From Candidatus Wildermuthbacteria bacterium (GTDB taxonomy: Bacteria > Patescibacteriota > Minisyncoccia > Minisyncoccales > UBA10102), in NCBI GenBank assembly GCA_016177245.1, contig JACOVR010000046.1:1-25488 (forward strand): DNA of 25,488 nt, read 5' to 3'. The notes under the pieces are model-generated. The model ran no database searches and had not been told where the DNA came from. It saw only the letters and a program-made list of their open reading frames with translations. The position numbers and the translations under genes are program-made. Shown piece after piece: positions 1 to 7,540 of the stretch (the first letter of the stretch is position 1; the number at the start of each line of letters is the position of its first letter).

Positions 1-7
1 AAATTGA

Positions 8-30
8 TTGAAAATTAAAATTTGAAAATT
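8..30. repeat. AT-rich element: TTGAAAATT twice, 14 bp apart
   Basis: TTGAAAATT occurs at 8-16 and 22-30, a spacing of exactly 14 bases (two 7-base periods), immediately before the rpe start. The reverse complement of this arrangement recurs at 7840-7862, again with 14-base spacing. The 15-base string AAATTGATTGAAAAT at 1-15 also recurs exactly at 1422-1436. Low complexity could explain part of this. Confidence 0.5.
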
Positions 31-31
31 T

Positions 32-664
32 GTGCAAAAAATAATCCCTGCGATTCTTACCTCCGACCCTGCTGATTTGCGTACAAAGCTCACGCTTTTC
101 AAGGGACAAAGCAACTGGCTCCATATTGACATTATGGACAACAAGTTTGTTCCGAATGTTTCCGTGAATCTGTTTGAACTTGGCGAGGCCTCCCAGCATT
201 TCAATCTGGAAATTCATCTCATGGCGCAGAACCCCATTTCCTATTTTGAGGATTGCAAAGAGATCGGCGCGAAAAGAGTTGTGTTTCACTACGAGGCAGA
301 GAGCGATGTTGAGAAGGTGAAAAAAGAAGCAGAGAAACACGAATTTCAGCTTGGCCTTGCGCTTAATCCCTCTACGGGTGTCCAGCCGCTCGCGGTTTTC
401 AGAAACATTCTTGATTCCGTGCTTTTGATGGGAGTGGAGCCAGGCGCGCAAGGCCATGAATTTGTTCCCTCCACATTGTTGAAAGCACAGGAAACAAGAA
501 AACTTTGCCCCGATCTTTTGCTTGGAGCAGACGGCGGCATTGGCGAAGAAAATATAAAAGCCATGTTTTCTGCAGGCGTTGATTATGCGGTAGTCGGCAG
601 CAAAATCATGAACACCCAAGACCCAGTTGCCGCTTTCAGAAAATTGGAAGAGATGGTACAATAA
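32..664 (+). CDS. rpe: Ribulose-phosphate 3-epimerase
   Basis: Interconverts ribulose 5-phosphate and xylulose 5-phosphate in the cytosolic non-oxidative pentose phosphate pathway. The 210-residue protein is a TIM barrel slightly shorter than the usual 215-225. Visible family motifs are HIDIMD (metal ligands H31 and D33, with D36), HLM around H62, the phosphate-site MGVEPG loop near residues 133-138, and GADGGI with the second catalytic Asp at D167. The start is GTG at 32; the same frame has a TGA at 23, and no other start codon precedes the N-terminal strand. No Shine-Dalgarno is seen; the upstream DNA is an AT-rich repeat. Transketolase lies 1.3 kb downstream, so its product can feed directly into that enzyme. 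The family call is secure; substrate preference (ribulose versus allulose phosphate) is inferred. Confidence 0.93.
   Translation: MQKIIPAILTSDPADLRTKLTLFKGQSNWLHIDIMDNKFVPNVSVNLFELGEASQHFNLEIHLMAQNPISYFEDCKEIGAKRVVFHYEAESDVEKVKKEAEKHEFQLGLALNPSTGVQPLAVFRNILDSVLLMGVEPGAQGHEFVPSTLLKAQETRKLCPDLLLGADGGIGEENIKAMFSAGVDYAVVGSKIMNTQDPVAAFRKLEEMVQ
654..662 (+). promoter_or_regulatory. Extended -10 promoter for the 669 gene (leaderless)
   Basis: TGG followed by TACAAT at 657-662 makes an extended -10 element. It lies exactly six bases before the ATG at 669, so transcription would start at or next to the start codon. The element overlaps the last codons of rpe. No convincing -35 was seen, which is normal for extended -10 promoters. 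Confidence 0.45.
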
Positions 665-668
665 TATA

Positions 669-815
669 ATGGAAAAGCGCAAGCAAAAACTCACCGCGCA
701 GGACATCCAGGACAAGATTTTTCGGAGGATGCGAAAAGCAAAGAAGCTTTTGTTGTCGTCTCAATTTTCGACGTTTCTTTTGGAATTGCATGGACTTTCA
801 AAAGTTGCTCGTTAG
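669..815 (+). CDS. Small helical protein, putative antitoxin partner of nucleotidyltransferase
   Basis: A 48-residue, Lys/Arg-rich protein starting MEKRKQKLTAQDIQDKIF and predicted to be almost entirely helical. The core, with IQDKIFRRM, KKLLL, FSTFLLELH and GLSKVAR, resembles small proteins I recall being encoded just before nucleotidyltransferase genes in CPR genomes; this is memory, not a search. Its 3' end overlaps the start of the downstream nucleotidyltransferase by 26 bases, implying translational coupling and a fixed stoichiometry. The start at 669 was chosen over 627 because an extended -10 lies six bases upstream and the longer form would run far into rpe. A role as antitoxin is inferred from size, order and overlap only. 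Confidence 0.6.
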   Translation: MEKRKQKLTAQDIQDKIFRRMRKAKKLLLSSQFSTFLLELHGLSKVAR

Positions 816-1347
816 CGTAGCAAAGATTTTGAATAAACACGGCATTCCTTATGCAGTGACGGGAGGGTATGCCGTTTCAATCTGGGGGAGGCCTCGAGCG
901 ACATTCGATATCGATATTGTGATTGAGCTTTTTCAGCAACAAATATCAGAGCTTGCGGATGCCCTAAGGAGCGTAGCAAAAGTAAGCTATGTTGACGAAA
1001 ATATGATGCTTGAAGCAATCAGACGCAGGGGAGAGTTCAATTTTATTCACGGAGATTCAGGGATGAAGGTAGATTTTTGGATGAGGAAAGGCGACCCCTT
1101 TTCTCGAATGGAGTTTCAACGCCGCGTTCCAGTAAAGATTGAGGGCGTGAAGGTTTATTTTGTATCTCCCGAGGATCTCATCTTGAGCAAACTGCGGTGG
1201 TACCAGATAACTCCTTCAAGTCGCCAGCTAGAAGACGTAGAGTCGGTTTTCAAGATTTCAGGCAAGCAGCTCGATAGAACGTATCTTGCAAGCTGGGCAA
1301 AAAAACTTAAGGTGTTTTCACTTCTTTCCCCATTTCTTAAAAAATGA
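790..1347 (+). CDS. MNT/AbiEii-like nucleotidyltransferase
   Basis: A 185-residue nucleotidyltransferase-fold protein. The N-terminal core reads GIPYAVTGGYAVSIWGRPR followed by TFDIDIVIE: the GG (25-26) of the G[GS] signature and the metal-binding pair D40/D42. A third likely carboxylate is D95 in MKVDFWMRKGD. A segment near residue 125, VYFVSPEDLILSKLRW, is typical of AbiEii/DUF6036-type nucleotidyltransferases, which fits a nucleotidyl transfer toxin or defence-type enzyme acting on RNA or protein. It overlaps the preceding small gene by 26 bases and shares an ATGA with the next gene. It could instead be a housekeeping modifier. Fold confidence is high, substrate unknown. Confidence 0.78.
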   Translation: MDFQKLLVSVAKILNKHGIPYAVTGGYAVSIWGRPRATFDIDIVIELFQQQISELADALRSVAKVSYVDENMMLEAIRRRGEFNFIHGDSGMKVDFWMRKGDPFSRMEFQRRVPVKIEGVKVYFVSPEDLILSKLRWYQITPSSRQLEDVESVFKISGKQLDRTYLASWAKKLKVFSLLSPFLKK

Positions 1348-2012
1348 AAAAAAAGTACTTCATTATTCTATCGTTCATTGTTCTGCTCATCATCGGCGTG
1401 GGAATTTATACTTTGCAACAAAAATTGATTGAAAATGTCGGCCTAGAACAGGCAGTCCCGCAAAAGGTCGTTGATAAGATTGGCAAGCAAGCTTCTGAAG
1501 AAGTTGAAGTGCGCGCGATTAGTATTCCAGACGTTGATACCTCCGCTTGGCAAACATATCGTAATGAGGAGTTCGGGTTTGCGATAAAATATCCCGAAGA
1601 TCGTATTGGCGTGGAAAGAAGTGGGTCGTTTTACATTCATTCTGCAGAGGATGTTTTTGCCGAGCAAAAATGTAGGGAAGGCCTTGAGAAATTGATACGC
1701 AGTGGGGTAAACGCCGATTACGGCCCATGTCTATTCGGTATTTTCATCACTGTTCAAAGTGAGGAAGAGTGGATGGAGCAGTATTTAATTGAAACCTCTT
1801 ATCCATTACCTGCCGTTGAAGGCGTACTTAAACTCAATCGCGATTTTTATCCACCCGCGTTGGTCATTGCAATTCCCGTACCGCAAAGACAAGATAGAGA
1901 TAGGTTTATTGTATTTGAGGCGTATGATATTTATAGAGAGGATGGATCAAGAGGCGAGAACGGAACCCTTTTGAGACAGGTCCTATCCACGTTTCGGTTT
2001 ATTGAAAAATGA
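1344..2012 (+). CDS. Membrane-anchored extracytoplasmic protein, PsbP-like segment
   Basis: A 222-residue protein with a single N-terminal membrane anchor (about residues 4-24, preceded by MKKK) and no lipobox or obvious signal-peptidase site, so probably anchored with the C-terminal part outside. After a polar linker the segment YRNEEFGFAIKYPED (about 72-86) begins a domain typical of short extracytoplasmic CPR proteins with weak PsbP-like similarity. C110 and C129 could form a disulfide. Its ATG overlaps the upstream TGA (ATGA) and its own stop overlaps the transketolase start the same way, so it sits inside a translationally coupled operon although its function looks unrelated to sugar metabolism. 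Function unknown. Confidence 0.7.
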   Translation: MKKKYFIILSFIVLLIIGVGIYTLQQKLIENVGLEQAVPQKVVDKIGKQASEEVEVRAISIPDVDTSAWQTYRNEEFGFAIKYPEDRIGVERSGSFYIHSAEDVFAEQKCREGLEKLIRSGVNADYGPCLFGIFITVQSEEEWMEQYLIETSYPLPAVEGVLKLNRDFYPPALVIAIPVPQRQDRDRFIVFEAYDIYREDGSRGENGTLLRQVLSTFRFIEK

Positions 2013-2899
2013 AACAGGACTACACTATTACAGAACTAGAAAAGAAGGCAAACGAGATCAGACAGGATATTATCAAGTTGCTGGTGAAGGCGGGGTCGGG
2101 GCATTCGGCAGGGCCTTTGGGAATGGCGGATGTGTTTGCCGCTTTTTATTTTCGAGTTCTGAAACATGATCCGAAGCGTCCCGCGTGGAAAGAGCGTGAT
2201 CGGCTCATTCTTTCAAACGGCCATATCTGTCCTGTTCGATACACCGCAATGGCGCATGCAGGATATTTTCCAAAGTCGTGGCTCGCAACTTTCAGGAAGA
2301 TAAACTCAAAACTCGAAGGCCACCCGTCTTTTAAGAAAATTTCCGCGTTGGAAACATCATCGGGTCCCCTAGGCGAAGGATTGTCGCAGGCCTGCGGGTT
2401 TGCCATGGCTGCAAAAATGGACGGCATGCAGCATACGTATCACGTATGGTGCGTGACGTCAGACGCAGAACATCAGGAGGGTATGACATGGGAAGCAGCA
2501 ATGTTTGCAGGGAAAAACAGGCTGAATAATCTGACCGTGATCATTGACCGCAACAACATTCAAATAGACGGGTACACGGAAGATGTCATGCCCCTGGAGC
2601 CCTTGCGGGAGAAATACGAGGCGTTTGGTTGGCATGTCATTGATATGAACGGACATGATATGGCAGAGATTATTTCTACGTTTCAAGAGGCAAAAGCAAT
2701 TGCAGAGAAACCCGTATGCATCATTGCGCACACCATTCCAGGCAAAGGAGTTTCTTTCATGGAAAAGGATTATAAATGGCACGGAGTTCCTCCGGGTACT
2801 GCCATTCCAGGCGAACCTGAAAAAGAAAAACAGGCACAGATCGCATTGCGCGAGCTCCGCACCCTGGGAAAGAAAATTGAAGCAGCAGACCTTGATTAA
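2009..2899 (+). CDS. Transketolase, N-terminal (TPP-binding) subunit
   Basis: N-terminal half of a split transketolase, which moves two-carbon ketol units between sugar phosphates with thiamine diphosphate. The 296 residues carry GHSAGPLGMADV near the N-terminus, SSGPLGEGLSQACGFAMA, and the TPP/metal region SDAEHQEGMTWEAAMF followed by DRNNIQIDG. The usual GDG triplet of the TPP motif reads SDA here; the metal-binding Asp is kept but both flanking Gly are replaced. GKGVSFME and WHG near the C-terminus are typical. ATGA overlap with the previous gene and TAATG overlap with the C-terminal subunit ensure coupled synthesis. Split transketolases are common in archaea and CPR, so this is not a broken gene. 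Confidence 0.93.
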   Translation: MKQDYTITELEKKANEIRQDIIKLLVKAGSGHSAGPLGMADVFAAFYFRVLKHDPKRPAWKERDRLILSNGHICPVRYTAMAHAGYFPKSWLATFRKINSKLEGHPSFKKISALETSSGPLGEGLSQACGFAMAAKMDGMQHTYHVWCVTSDAEHQEGMTWEAAMFAGKNRLNNLTVIIDRNNIQIDGYTEDVMPLEPLREKYEAFGWHVIDMNGHDMAEIISTFQEAKAIAEKPVCIIAHTIPGKGVSFMEKDYKWHGVPPGTAIPGEPEKEKQAQIALRELRTLGKKIEAADLD

Positions 2900-3870
2900 T
2901 GAACTATTTTTTGGCAAAAAACTATCTGGATGAAAAGAAGGTAGAGTGGAAGCCCATGCGCGACGGCGCCGGCATTGGCATGGCAGAGCTGGGAGAAACC
3001 GCAAAAGACATGGTGGTGCTGGGTGCAGATACCATAGAATCTTCCCGTGCGCATTACTTTGCGAAAAAATTCCCAGAGCGTTTCATTCAGTGCGGCGTAG
3101 CAGAGCAGAACCTTATTGGCATCTCTGCCGGTTTGTCGTACCAGGGGAAGGTTCCGTACGCCGTCACCTATGCTCCCTTTCTTATAGGCCGCCCATGGGA
3201 GCCCATTCGCACCATTATCGCGTACCCTGAACGGCACGTGGTGTTTGTTTCTTCTCATGCGGGTCTTGCAACGGGCCCCGACGGACCCACTCATCAGATG
3301 ACGGAAGACATTGCAATAACCCGCTGCCTTCCCGGATTTACCGTGATTGCGCCCGCAGATTATGAACAGGCAAGAAAAGCGGTACAGGCCGCATATTCTC
3401 TGAAAGGGCCAGTGTATATTCGCAACGCAAGAGAGAAGACGCCCTTGTTTACCACAGAGAAAACTCCTTTTGAGGTGGGCAAGGCGCAGGTGCTACGAGA
3501 GGGGAAAGGCGCCACGCTCATTGGCCACGGATATATGGTCTATCGGTTATTACAAATCGCAGAAGAATTGAAAAAGGAAATCTCCTTGGAGGTTATCAAT
3601 CTTCACACGATAAAGCCGCTTGACGGAAAGACAATCTTGGCATCTGCAAAGAAAACAGGACGGGTATTCTGCGCAGAAGACCACAATGTTATAGGCGGCA
3701 TGGGAAGCGCGGTTGCGGAGTTTCTTTCGCAAAAACATCCGGTTCCCATGAAATTCCACGGCGTGCAGGACATATTTGCCGAGTCGGGCTCTGTAAAAGA
3801 TTTATGGAAAAAGTACGGCCTCGACAAAGCCGGAACAAAAAAAGTACTTCTTGAGTTCCTGAAAAGGTAA
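2899..3870 (+). CDS. Transketolase, C-terminal (pyrimidine-binding) subunit
   Basis: Second half of the split transketolase, 323 residues: a pyrimidine-binding domain followed by a C-terminal transketolase domain. The activating glutamate lies in CGVAEQNLIGISAG, with the typical GPDGPTHQMTEDIA and APADYEQA segments, and the C-terminal domain contains HTIKPLD and EDHNVIGGMGSAVAE. Its start ATG shares one base with the TAA of the N-terminal subunit. A DXS-like role is unlikely because the partner gene shows transketolase features and rpe is nearby. Together the two subunits form a full enzyme of about 620 residues, as in unsplit enzymes. Confidence 0.93.
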   Translation: MNYFLAKNYLDEKKVEWKPMRDGAGIGMAELGETAKDMVVLGADTIESSRAHYFAKKFPERFIQCGVAEQNLIGISAGLSYQGKVPYAVTYAPFLIGRPWEPIRTIIAYPERHVVFVSSHAGLATGPDGPTHQMTEDIAITRCLPGFTVIAPADYEQARKAVQAAYSLKGPVYIRNAREKTPLFTTEKTPFEVGKAQVLREGKGATLIGHGYMVYRLLQIAEELKKEISLEVINLHTIKPLDGKTILASAKKTGRVFCAEDHNVIGGMGSAVAEFLSQKHPVPMKFHGVQDIFAESGSVKDLWKKYGLDKAGTKKVLLEFLKR

Positions 3871-3912
3871 CAGCCGGACGGCTAGCAATGGTCGTCAGAT
3901 GTATATAACCTA

Positions 3913-3930
3913 TATTTACGATCGTGAGTA
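3913..3930. promoter_or_regulatory. Palindromic operator, copy 1, at start of PaaX/Cas2-like gene
   Basis: TATTTACGATCGTGAGTA, centred on ACGATCGT at 3918-3925. It matches the second copy at 4570-4587 in 15 of 18 positions; the implied consensus TACTCACGATCGTGAGTA is a perfect palindrome. It directly follows or overlaps -10-like hexamers (TATAAC 3904-3909, TATATT 3911-3916) and covers the likely transcription start, the position expected for an autorepressor. Which protein binds it is inferred from the adjacent regulator gene. Confidence 0.6.
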
Positions 3931-3938
3931 TTGATTAC

Positions 3939-4526
3939 ATGGAAGATGAAAAATTTAAGAAAGGCGAATTGCTGAAAAAGTTGCTTCGTATAGCCGGCAC
4001 TGGTTTAATTTTGGGTGCGGCGGTAACGATGCCAGGTATACTTCTTGCGGTAAAACCTTTCTTGCAGAACAAGAAAACTTCGTATCAAGCGCTTTCACGG
4101 GCATACAGAATGCTTGTGCGGAAAAAATTTGTTCGCGTGATGAAAAACGGAGATGTATTCAAGCTCGAAATAACCGAGGAAGGGAAACGCCGATACAAGG
4201 AATATCAGTTGCACCATGCAATAAAAGATTTGAAAATCTCAGAACCAAAAACGTGGGATCGCAAATGGCATTTGCTCATTTTTGATATTCCCGAGAAGCG
4301 CAGGGCAGCGCGTGATGCCTTGAGAAATTTTTTGGGGCATCTTGGATGCTATCAATTCCAGAAAAGCGCGTTTTTGCATCCGTTTAATTTTGAAAACGAA
4401 ATTGATCTCCTCGCGGATATGTTCCACATCCAAAAATATGTCACGTGTTTCACGATCGATTCAGAAAGAGTCCCGCATGAAGTCGCGTTTCATTTCGCAA
4501 AACTGTTATCGGGGTATATCACCTAG
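3939..4526 (+). CDS. PaaX-like transcriptional regulator with Cas2-fold C-terminal domain
   Basis: A 195-residue protein. Residues about 10-40 form a hydrophobic helix-rich segment (LLRIAGTGLILGAAV). Residues 45-95 look like a winged helix (LSRAYRMLVRKKFV, then the wing and TEEGKRRYKEYQ). The C-terminal domain from about 105, beginning WDRKWHLLIFDIPEKRRAARDALR, has the ferredoxin-like Cas2/PaaX-C pattern including the Asp in IFDIPE. Automatic pipelines often call such genes Cas2, but there is no array or cas1 here and the HTH argues for a regulator. GTG at 3924 is an in-frame alternative start lying inside the operator; ATG 3939 was preferred. Operator copies flank the gene, suggesting autoregulation and control of the pfkB operon. 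Confidence 0.72.
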   Translation: MEDEKFKKGELLKKLLRIAGTGLILGAAVTMPGILLAVKPFLQNKKTSYQALSRAYRMLVRKKFVRVMKNGDVFKLEITEEGKRRYKEYQLHHAIKDLKISEPKTWDRKWHLLIFDIPEKRRAARDALRNFLGHLGCYQFQKSAFLHPFNFENEIDLLADMFHIQKYVTCFTIDSERVPHEVAFHFAKLLSGYIT

Positions 4527-4569
4527 GAAAGATAAGGAGGAAAGATAGGGAACCGTGTAAATTAACCCG

Positions 4570-4587
4570 TACTCACGATCGTGAGGA
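4570..4587. promoter_or_regulatory. Palindromic operator, copy 2, upstream of pfkB-type gene
   Basis: TACTCACGATCGTGAGGA with a perfect 14-base palindrome CTCACGATCGTGAG at 4572-4585. It lies about 30 bases upstream of the predicted -35 of the PfkB-kinase operon. The position suggests control of that operon by the regulator encoded just upstream. Confidence 0.6.
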
Positions 4588-4617
4588 TTGGTTAGGGTTG
4601 TGTTTGTTTTGGTGAAA

Positions 4618-4646
4618 TTGTTGTGACGAGTGACACGTGGTATACT
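4618..4646 (+). promoter_or_regulatory. Promoter of PfkB operon, leaderless
   Basis: TTGTTG at 4618-4623, a 17-base spacer, and TATACT at 4641-4646 preceded by TGG (extended -10). The ATG at 4653 lies exactly six bases after the -10, so the mRNA would begin at the start codon. Confidence 0.55.
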
Positions 4647-4652
4647 GATATA

Positions 4653-5636
4653 ATGGTAAAACCAAAGTTTGATCTCATTTCCGTAGGCGATACGCAGTAT
4701 GACGTGTTTCTTGAATTGGAAGAAGAAACGAAGGTTCTGAAAGACCCAGAATCCGGAATAGATTATTTGGGTCTGGTGTTTGCAGAAAAGATTCCTGCAA
4801 AGTCGTACACAAGTGTAGCTGCGGTAGGGAATTCCGCAAACGTTGCCATTGGAGCTTCGCGCCTTGGATTAAAGTCTGCATTCTACACGCACCTGGCAAA
4901 AGACACCATTGGGAAAGAAGAAATTGAAGTGTTTAAAGAAGAGAAGGTTTCCACGGACTATGTGGTATGGGATTCAAAGCGCGGCAGCAACTTTTCTGCA
5001 GTGCTCAATTACAAAGGAGAGAGGACTATAGTGGTGCATCACGAGCCACGGGATTACAACCTGCCCAAGTTAGCTCCAGCGAAATGGCTGTACTACAGCT
5101 CTCTTGCTCCAGGCCATGAAAAGCTCCATGCCCAAATTCCAGAGTATGTAAAGCAGTATGGAGTGAAGCTTGGGTTTAATCCAGGATCTCACCAATTAAA
5201 AGAAGGGCTTTCAGTAATGAGTCCCATTATGCAGGTTTCAACTGTGTTTTTGGTGAACAAAGATGAAGCGAAAGAGCTTCTGGGGAATTCAGACGATATC
5301 AAAGAGCTTCTGCAAGGGTTAAAGAGCAAGGGGCCCGAGATCGCAGTCATTACTGACGACGGCAATGGATCATACTGTTTTGATGGTATAAACTTTTATC
5401 ATCTGGATATTTTCCGTGTCCCCGTGATTGAAATGACTGGAGCGGGAGATGCGTATTCCACCGGGTTCGTTTCTGCCCTTGCTTTGGGCCTTGATGTAAA
5501 AGAAGCGATGAGATGGGGAGCAATGAACGGAGCCTCTGTCATTCAGAAGATCGGAGCCAGAGAGGGGTTGTTAACAAGAAAGGCAATGGAAACGCTCTTG
5601 GAGCAGAATAAGAGTTTTCAGCCGGTAGTGTTTTGA
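4653..5636 (+). CDS. PfkB-family carbohydrate kinase
   Basis: ATP-dependent sugar or nucleoside kinase of the ribokinase fold, 327 residues. The N-terminal strand DLISVGDTQYDVF, the substrate-side glycine motif near VAAVGNSANVAIGASRLG, and the C-terminal signature TGAGDAYSTGF with catalytic base D266 are all present. FLVNKDEAKELLG is the usual segment before the ATP site. The ATG at 4653 was chosen over GTG 4623 because a promoter with -10 at 4641-4646 lies within the longer form. It heads an operon with a hydroxyacid dehydrogenase and PGI/PMI. Glycerate or a sugar acid would link kinase and dehydrogenase, but the substrate cannot be read from the sequence. Confidence 0.88.
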   Translation: MVKPKFDLISVGDTQYDVFLELEEETKVLKDPESGIDYLGLVFAEKIPAKSYTSVAAVGNSANVAIGASRLGLKSAFYTHLAKDTIGKEEIEVFKEEKVSTDYVVWDSKRGSNFSAVLNYKGERTIVVHHEPRDYNLPKLAPAKWLYYSSLAPGHEKLHAQIPEYVKQYGVKLGFNPGSHQLKEGLSVMSPIMQVSTVFLVNKDEAKELLGNSDDIKELLQGLKSKGPEIAVITDDGNGSYCFDGINFYHLDIFRVPVIEMTGAGDAYSTGFVSALALGLDVKEAMRWGAMNGASVIQKIGAREGLLTRKAMETLLEQNKSFQPVVF

Positions 5637-5637
5637 T

Positions 5638-6549
5638 ATGAAAAACTACACGGTGTTTATTACAAGCAACATACCCCAAGAAGGGATAAATCTTTTGCAG
5701 AGGCAAGGGTATATTTTGAAGTTCGGCTCCTTGAAAAAAGCAAAAGGCGCGCATGCCTTGCTCTGCCTTTTAACAGATACCATAGACGCGAAGGTTATGG
5801 ATTTTGTTGGCCCTCAACTCAAAATCATTTCTAACATGGCTGCCGGGTTGGATAATATTGAAGTCCACGAAGCAGTGAAACGGGGCATTACCTTTGCAAA
5901 TACTCCTGGCGTGCTTACGGAAGCAGTCGCAGAGCATACCGTTGCGTTGCTCCTGGCAGTGTCTCGCAGGGTGGTGGAAGGAGACCGATTTGTCAGGGCA
6001 AAGAAATACAAGGGATGGCAGGTTGATCTTTTGCTTGGCCAGGAACTGCAGGGCAAAGTTCTTGGCATTGTGGGATACGGGAGAATCGGAAGCAGGGTTG
6101 CCGCAATACTGGAGAAAGGGTTTGGCATGAGAGTTGTGTACCACGACGAGCACCGCAACGAAATTGCAGAGAAGAACAACGCCAAGTACGTTTCCTTTAG
6201 AGATCTTTTGCGGATTTCAGACGCGGTGAGTTTACATGTTCCTTTGTTGGCTGGCACCTTACATCTTGTTGGAGAGAAAGAATTGCGCATGATGAAGAAG
6301 ACCGCGTACTTTATCAACACTTCCAGGGGGGCTGTGGTGGACGAGAAGGCGTTAGCAAAAGCGCTGGAGGAAAATACCATTGCGGGAGCCGGCATTGACG
6401 TATTTGAACACGAGCCCAAGATTGAGCCATCTCTTTTGAAATTACAGAATGCAGTGCTTACTCCGCATATTGCTTCTGCATCTCATGAGGCACGAGTAGC
6501 CATGGCAGAGCTTGCCGCAAAAAATATTATTCGTGTGCTTGGAGCATGA
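5638..6549 (+). CDS. D-isomer-specific 2-hydroxyacid dehydrogenase (glycerate/phosphoglycerate dehydrogenase-like)
   Basis: NAD(P)-dependent oxidoreductase of 303 residues, lacking the ACT/regulatory domain of long SerA proteins. The Rossmann fingerprint is LGIVGYGRIGSRVA (about 140-153). NTSRGAVVDEKAL and AGIDVFEHEPKIEPSLL are the NAD-domain signatures, and TPHIASASHEAR carries the catalytic His. NTPGVLTEAVAEHTVALLLAVSRR is the usual cofactor-domain entrance helix. Length and the VFEHEP motif favour glyoxylate/hydroxypyruvate reductase or D-glycerate dehydrogenase over a full serine-pathway SerA. It starts one base after the kinase stop and overlaps the next gene by ATGA. Together with the PfkB kinase it could interconvert hydroxypyruvate, glycerate and phosphoglycerate; this pairing is inference. 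Confidence 0.88.
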   Translation: MKNYTVFITSNIPQEGINLLQRQGYILKFGSLKKAKGAHALLCLLTDTIDAKVMDFVGPQLKIISNMAAGLDNIEVHEAVKRGITFANTPGVLTEAVAEHTVALLLAVSRRVVEGDRFVRAKKYKGWQVDLLLGQELQGKVLGIVGYGRIGSRVAAILEKGFGMRVVYHDEHRNEIAEKNNAKYVSFRDLLRISDAVSLHVPLLAGTLHLVGEKELRMMKKTAYFINTSRGAVVDEKALAKALEENTIAGAGIDVFEHEPKIEPSLLKLQNAVLTPHIASASHEARVAMAELAAKNIIRVLGA

Positions 6550-7511
6550 TTGAAAAAGCAATCAAAAACTTTCCTAAGCAATTTGAGTGGGAGCCGAAGA
6601 TAGGCAATAAGAAGAACTGGAAACAGTTCAGTAGTTTTATCCTGGCAGGGATGGGGGGTTCTCACTTGGTAGGGGATATTTTTCAAGCCGTTGCCCCCGG
6701 ATTTAATCTTTCCGTGCATCAGGACTATGGCCTTCCCGCGTGGCCCCTTGTTGTTTTGAAAGACACGCTGGTTATTGCAAGCTCGTATTCTGGCAATACC
6801 GAAGAAACCTTGAGCGCTTTTGAGGAGGCAGTTTCAAGGCAGATTCCCGTTGCCGCAATTTCCATTGGAGGAAAACTCTTGGAAATGGCAAAAAAACAAG
6901 GCGTCCCTTACATTCAGATTCCCGATACCGGAATTCAGCCCCGCATGGCAACCGGGTATATGTTCAAAGCGCTCTCGAAAATAACGGGTCGTGAGGATCT
7001 GCTATCGCAGGCAGGAGAATTTGCCAGGTTGCGTCCCGAAGAGTTTCAGGAAAGGGGCAAGGAGCTCGCGCAAAAACTCAAAGGAAAAATTCCCGTTGCG
7101 TACGCCTCAAACCGAAACTACTGCATTGCGTATATTTGGAAAATTACATTCAACGAAACCGCAAAAATTCCTTCGTTTTACAATGTGTTTCCAGAACTTA
7201 ATCACAACGAAATGACAGGATTCGACGTGAAACCCGCCACCAAGGGTTTGAGCAACAAGTTTCACTTTGTTTTTCTTCGCGACTCTGAAGATGAACAGCG
7301 GATACAAAAAAGAATGGAGGTTCTCAAGCGATTGTATGAAGAAAGGGGATTGGGGGTGGAGATTATTGATCTCCAAGGATCTTCAAGAATGGAACGGATC
7401 TTTTCTTCCTTGCTGTTAGCTGATTGGGCAGCGTATCATACTGCCAAGTTGTACGGAGTGGAGCCAGAGCAAGTTCCCATGGTGGAGGACTTCAAAAAGC
7501 TCATCTCATAG
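6546..7511 (+). CDS. Bifunctional phosphoglucose/phosphomannose isomerase
   Basis: SIS-domain isomerase of 321 residues linking glucose 6-phosphate, mannose 6-phosphate and fructose 6-phosphate. Motifs: AGMGGSHLVGDIF (about 37), the phosphate-binding SSYSGNTEETLSAFEEA (about 79-95), IQPRMATGYMFKAL, and PELNHNEMTGFD with the catalytic Glu and His of the archaeal-type PGI/PMI family. The C-terminal HTAKLYGVEPEQVPMVEDFKKLI is also characteristic. Start ATG overlaps the dehydrogenase stop. It closes an operon begun at 4653; with rpe and the split transketolase upstream it completes a non-oxidative hexose/pentose interconversion set. Confidence 0.92.
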   Translation: MIEKAIKNFPKQFEWEPKIGNKKNWKQFSSFILAGMGGSHLVGDIFQAVAPGFNLSVHQDYGLPAWPLVVLKDTLVIASSYSGNTEETLSAFEEAVSRQIPVAAISIGGKLLEMAKKQGVPYIQIPDTGIQPRMATGYMFKALSKITGREDLLSQAGEFARLRPEEFQERGKELAQKLKGKIPVAYASNRNYCIAYIWKITFNETAKIPSFYNVFPELNHNEMTGFDVKPATKGLSNKFHFVFLRDSEDEQRIQKRMEVLKRLYEERGLGVEIIDLQGSSRMERIFSSLLLADWAAYHTAKLYGVEPEQVPMVEDFKKLIS

Positions 7512-7540
7512 CAATTTTGGGTACTGGGGAAAACTTTGTT

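Noticed and set aside
3872..3883. Short inverted repeat AGCC-GGAC-GGCT after the transketolase gene, as a terminator
   Set aside because: Only a four-pair stem and no T run follows.
3939..4526. CRISPR-associated Cas2
   Set aside because: The C-terminal domain has the Cas2-like fold, but an N-terminal winged helix, absence of cas1 and arrays, and flanking operators fit a PaaX-type regulator.
4534..4540. AAGGAGG resembling a strong Shine-Dalgarno after the PaaX-like gene
   Set aside because: No start codon with an open frame follows at a suitable distance; the nearby GTG at about 4556 is directly followed by TAA.
4526..4547. Direct repeat GGAAAGATA (4526-4534 and 4539-4547)
   Set aside because: Two short purine-rich copies with no symmetry or position linking them to a promoter; likely chance.
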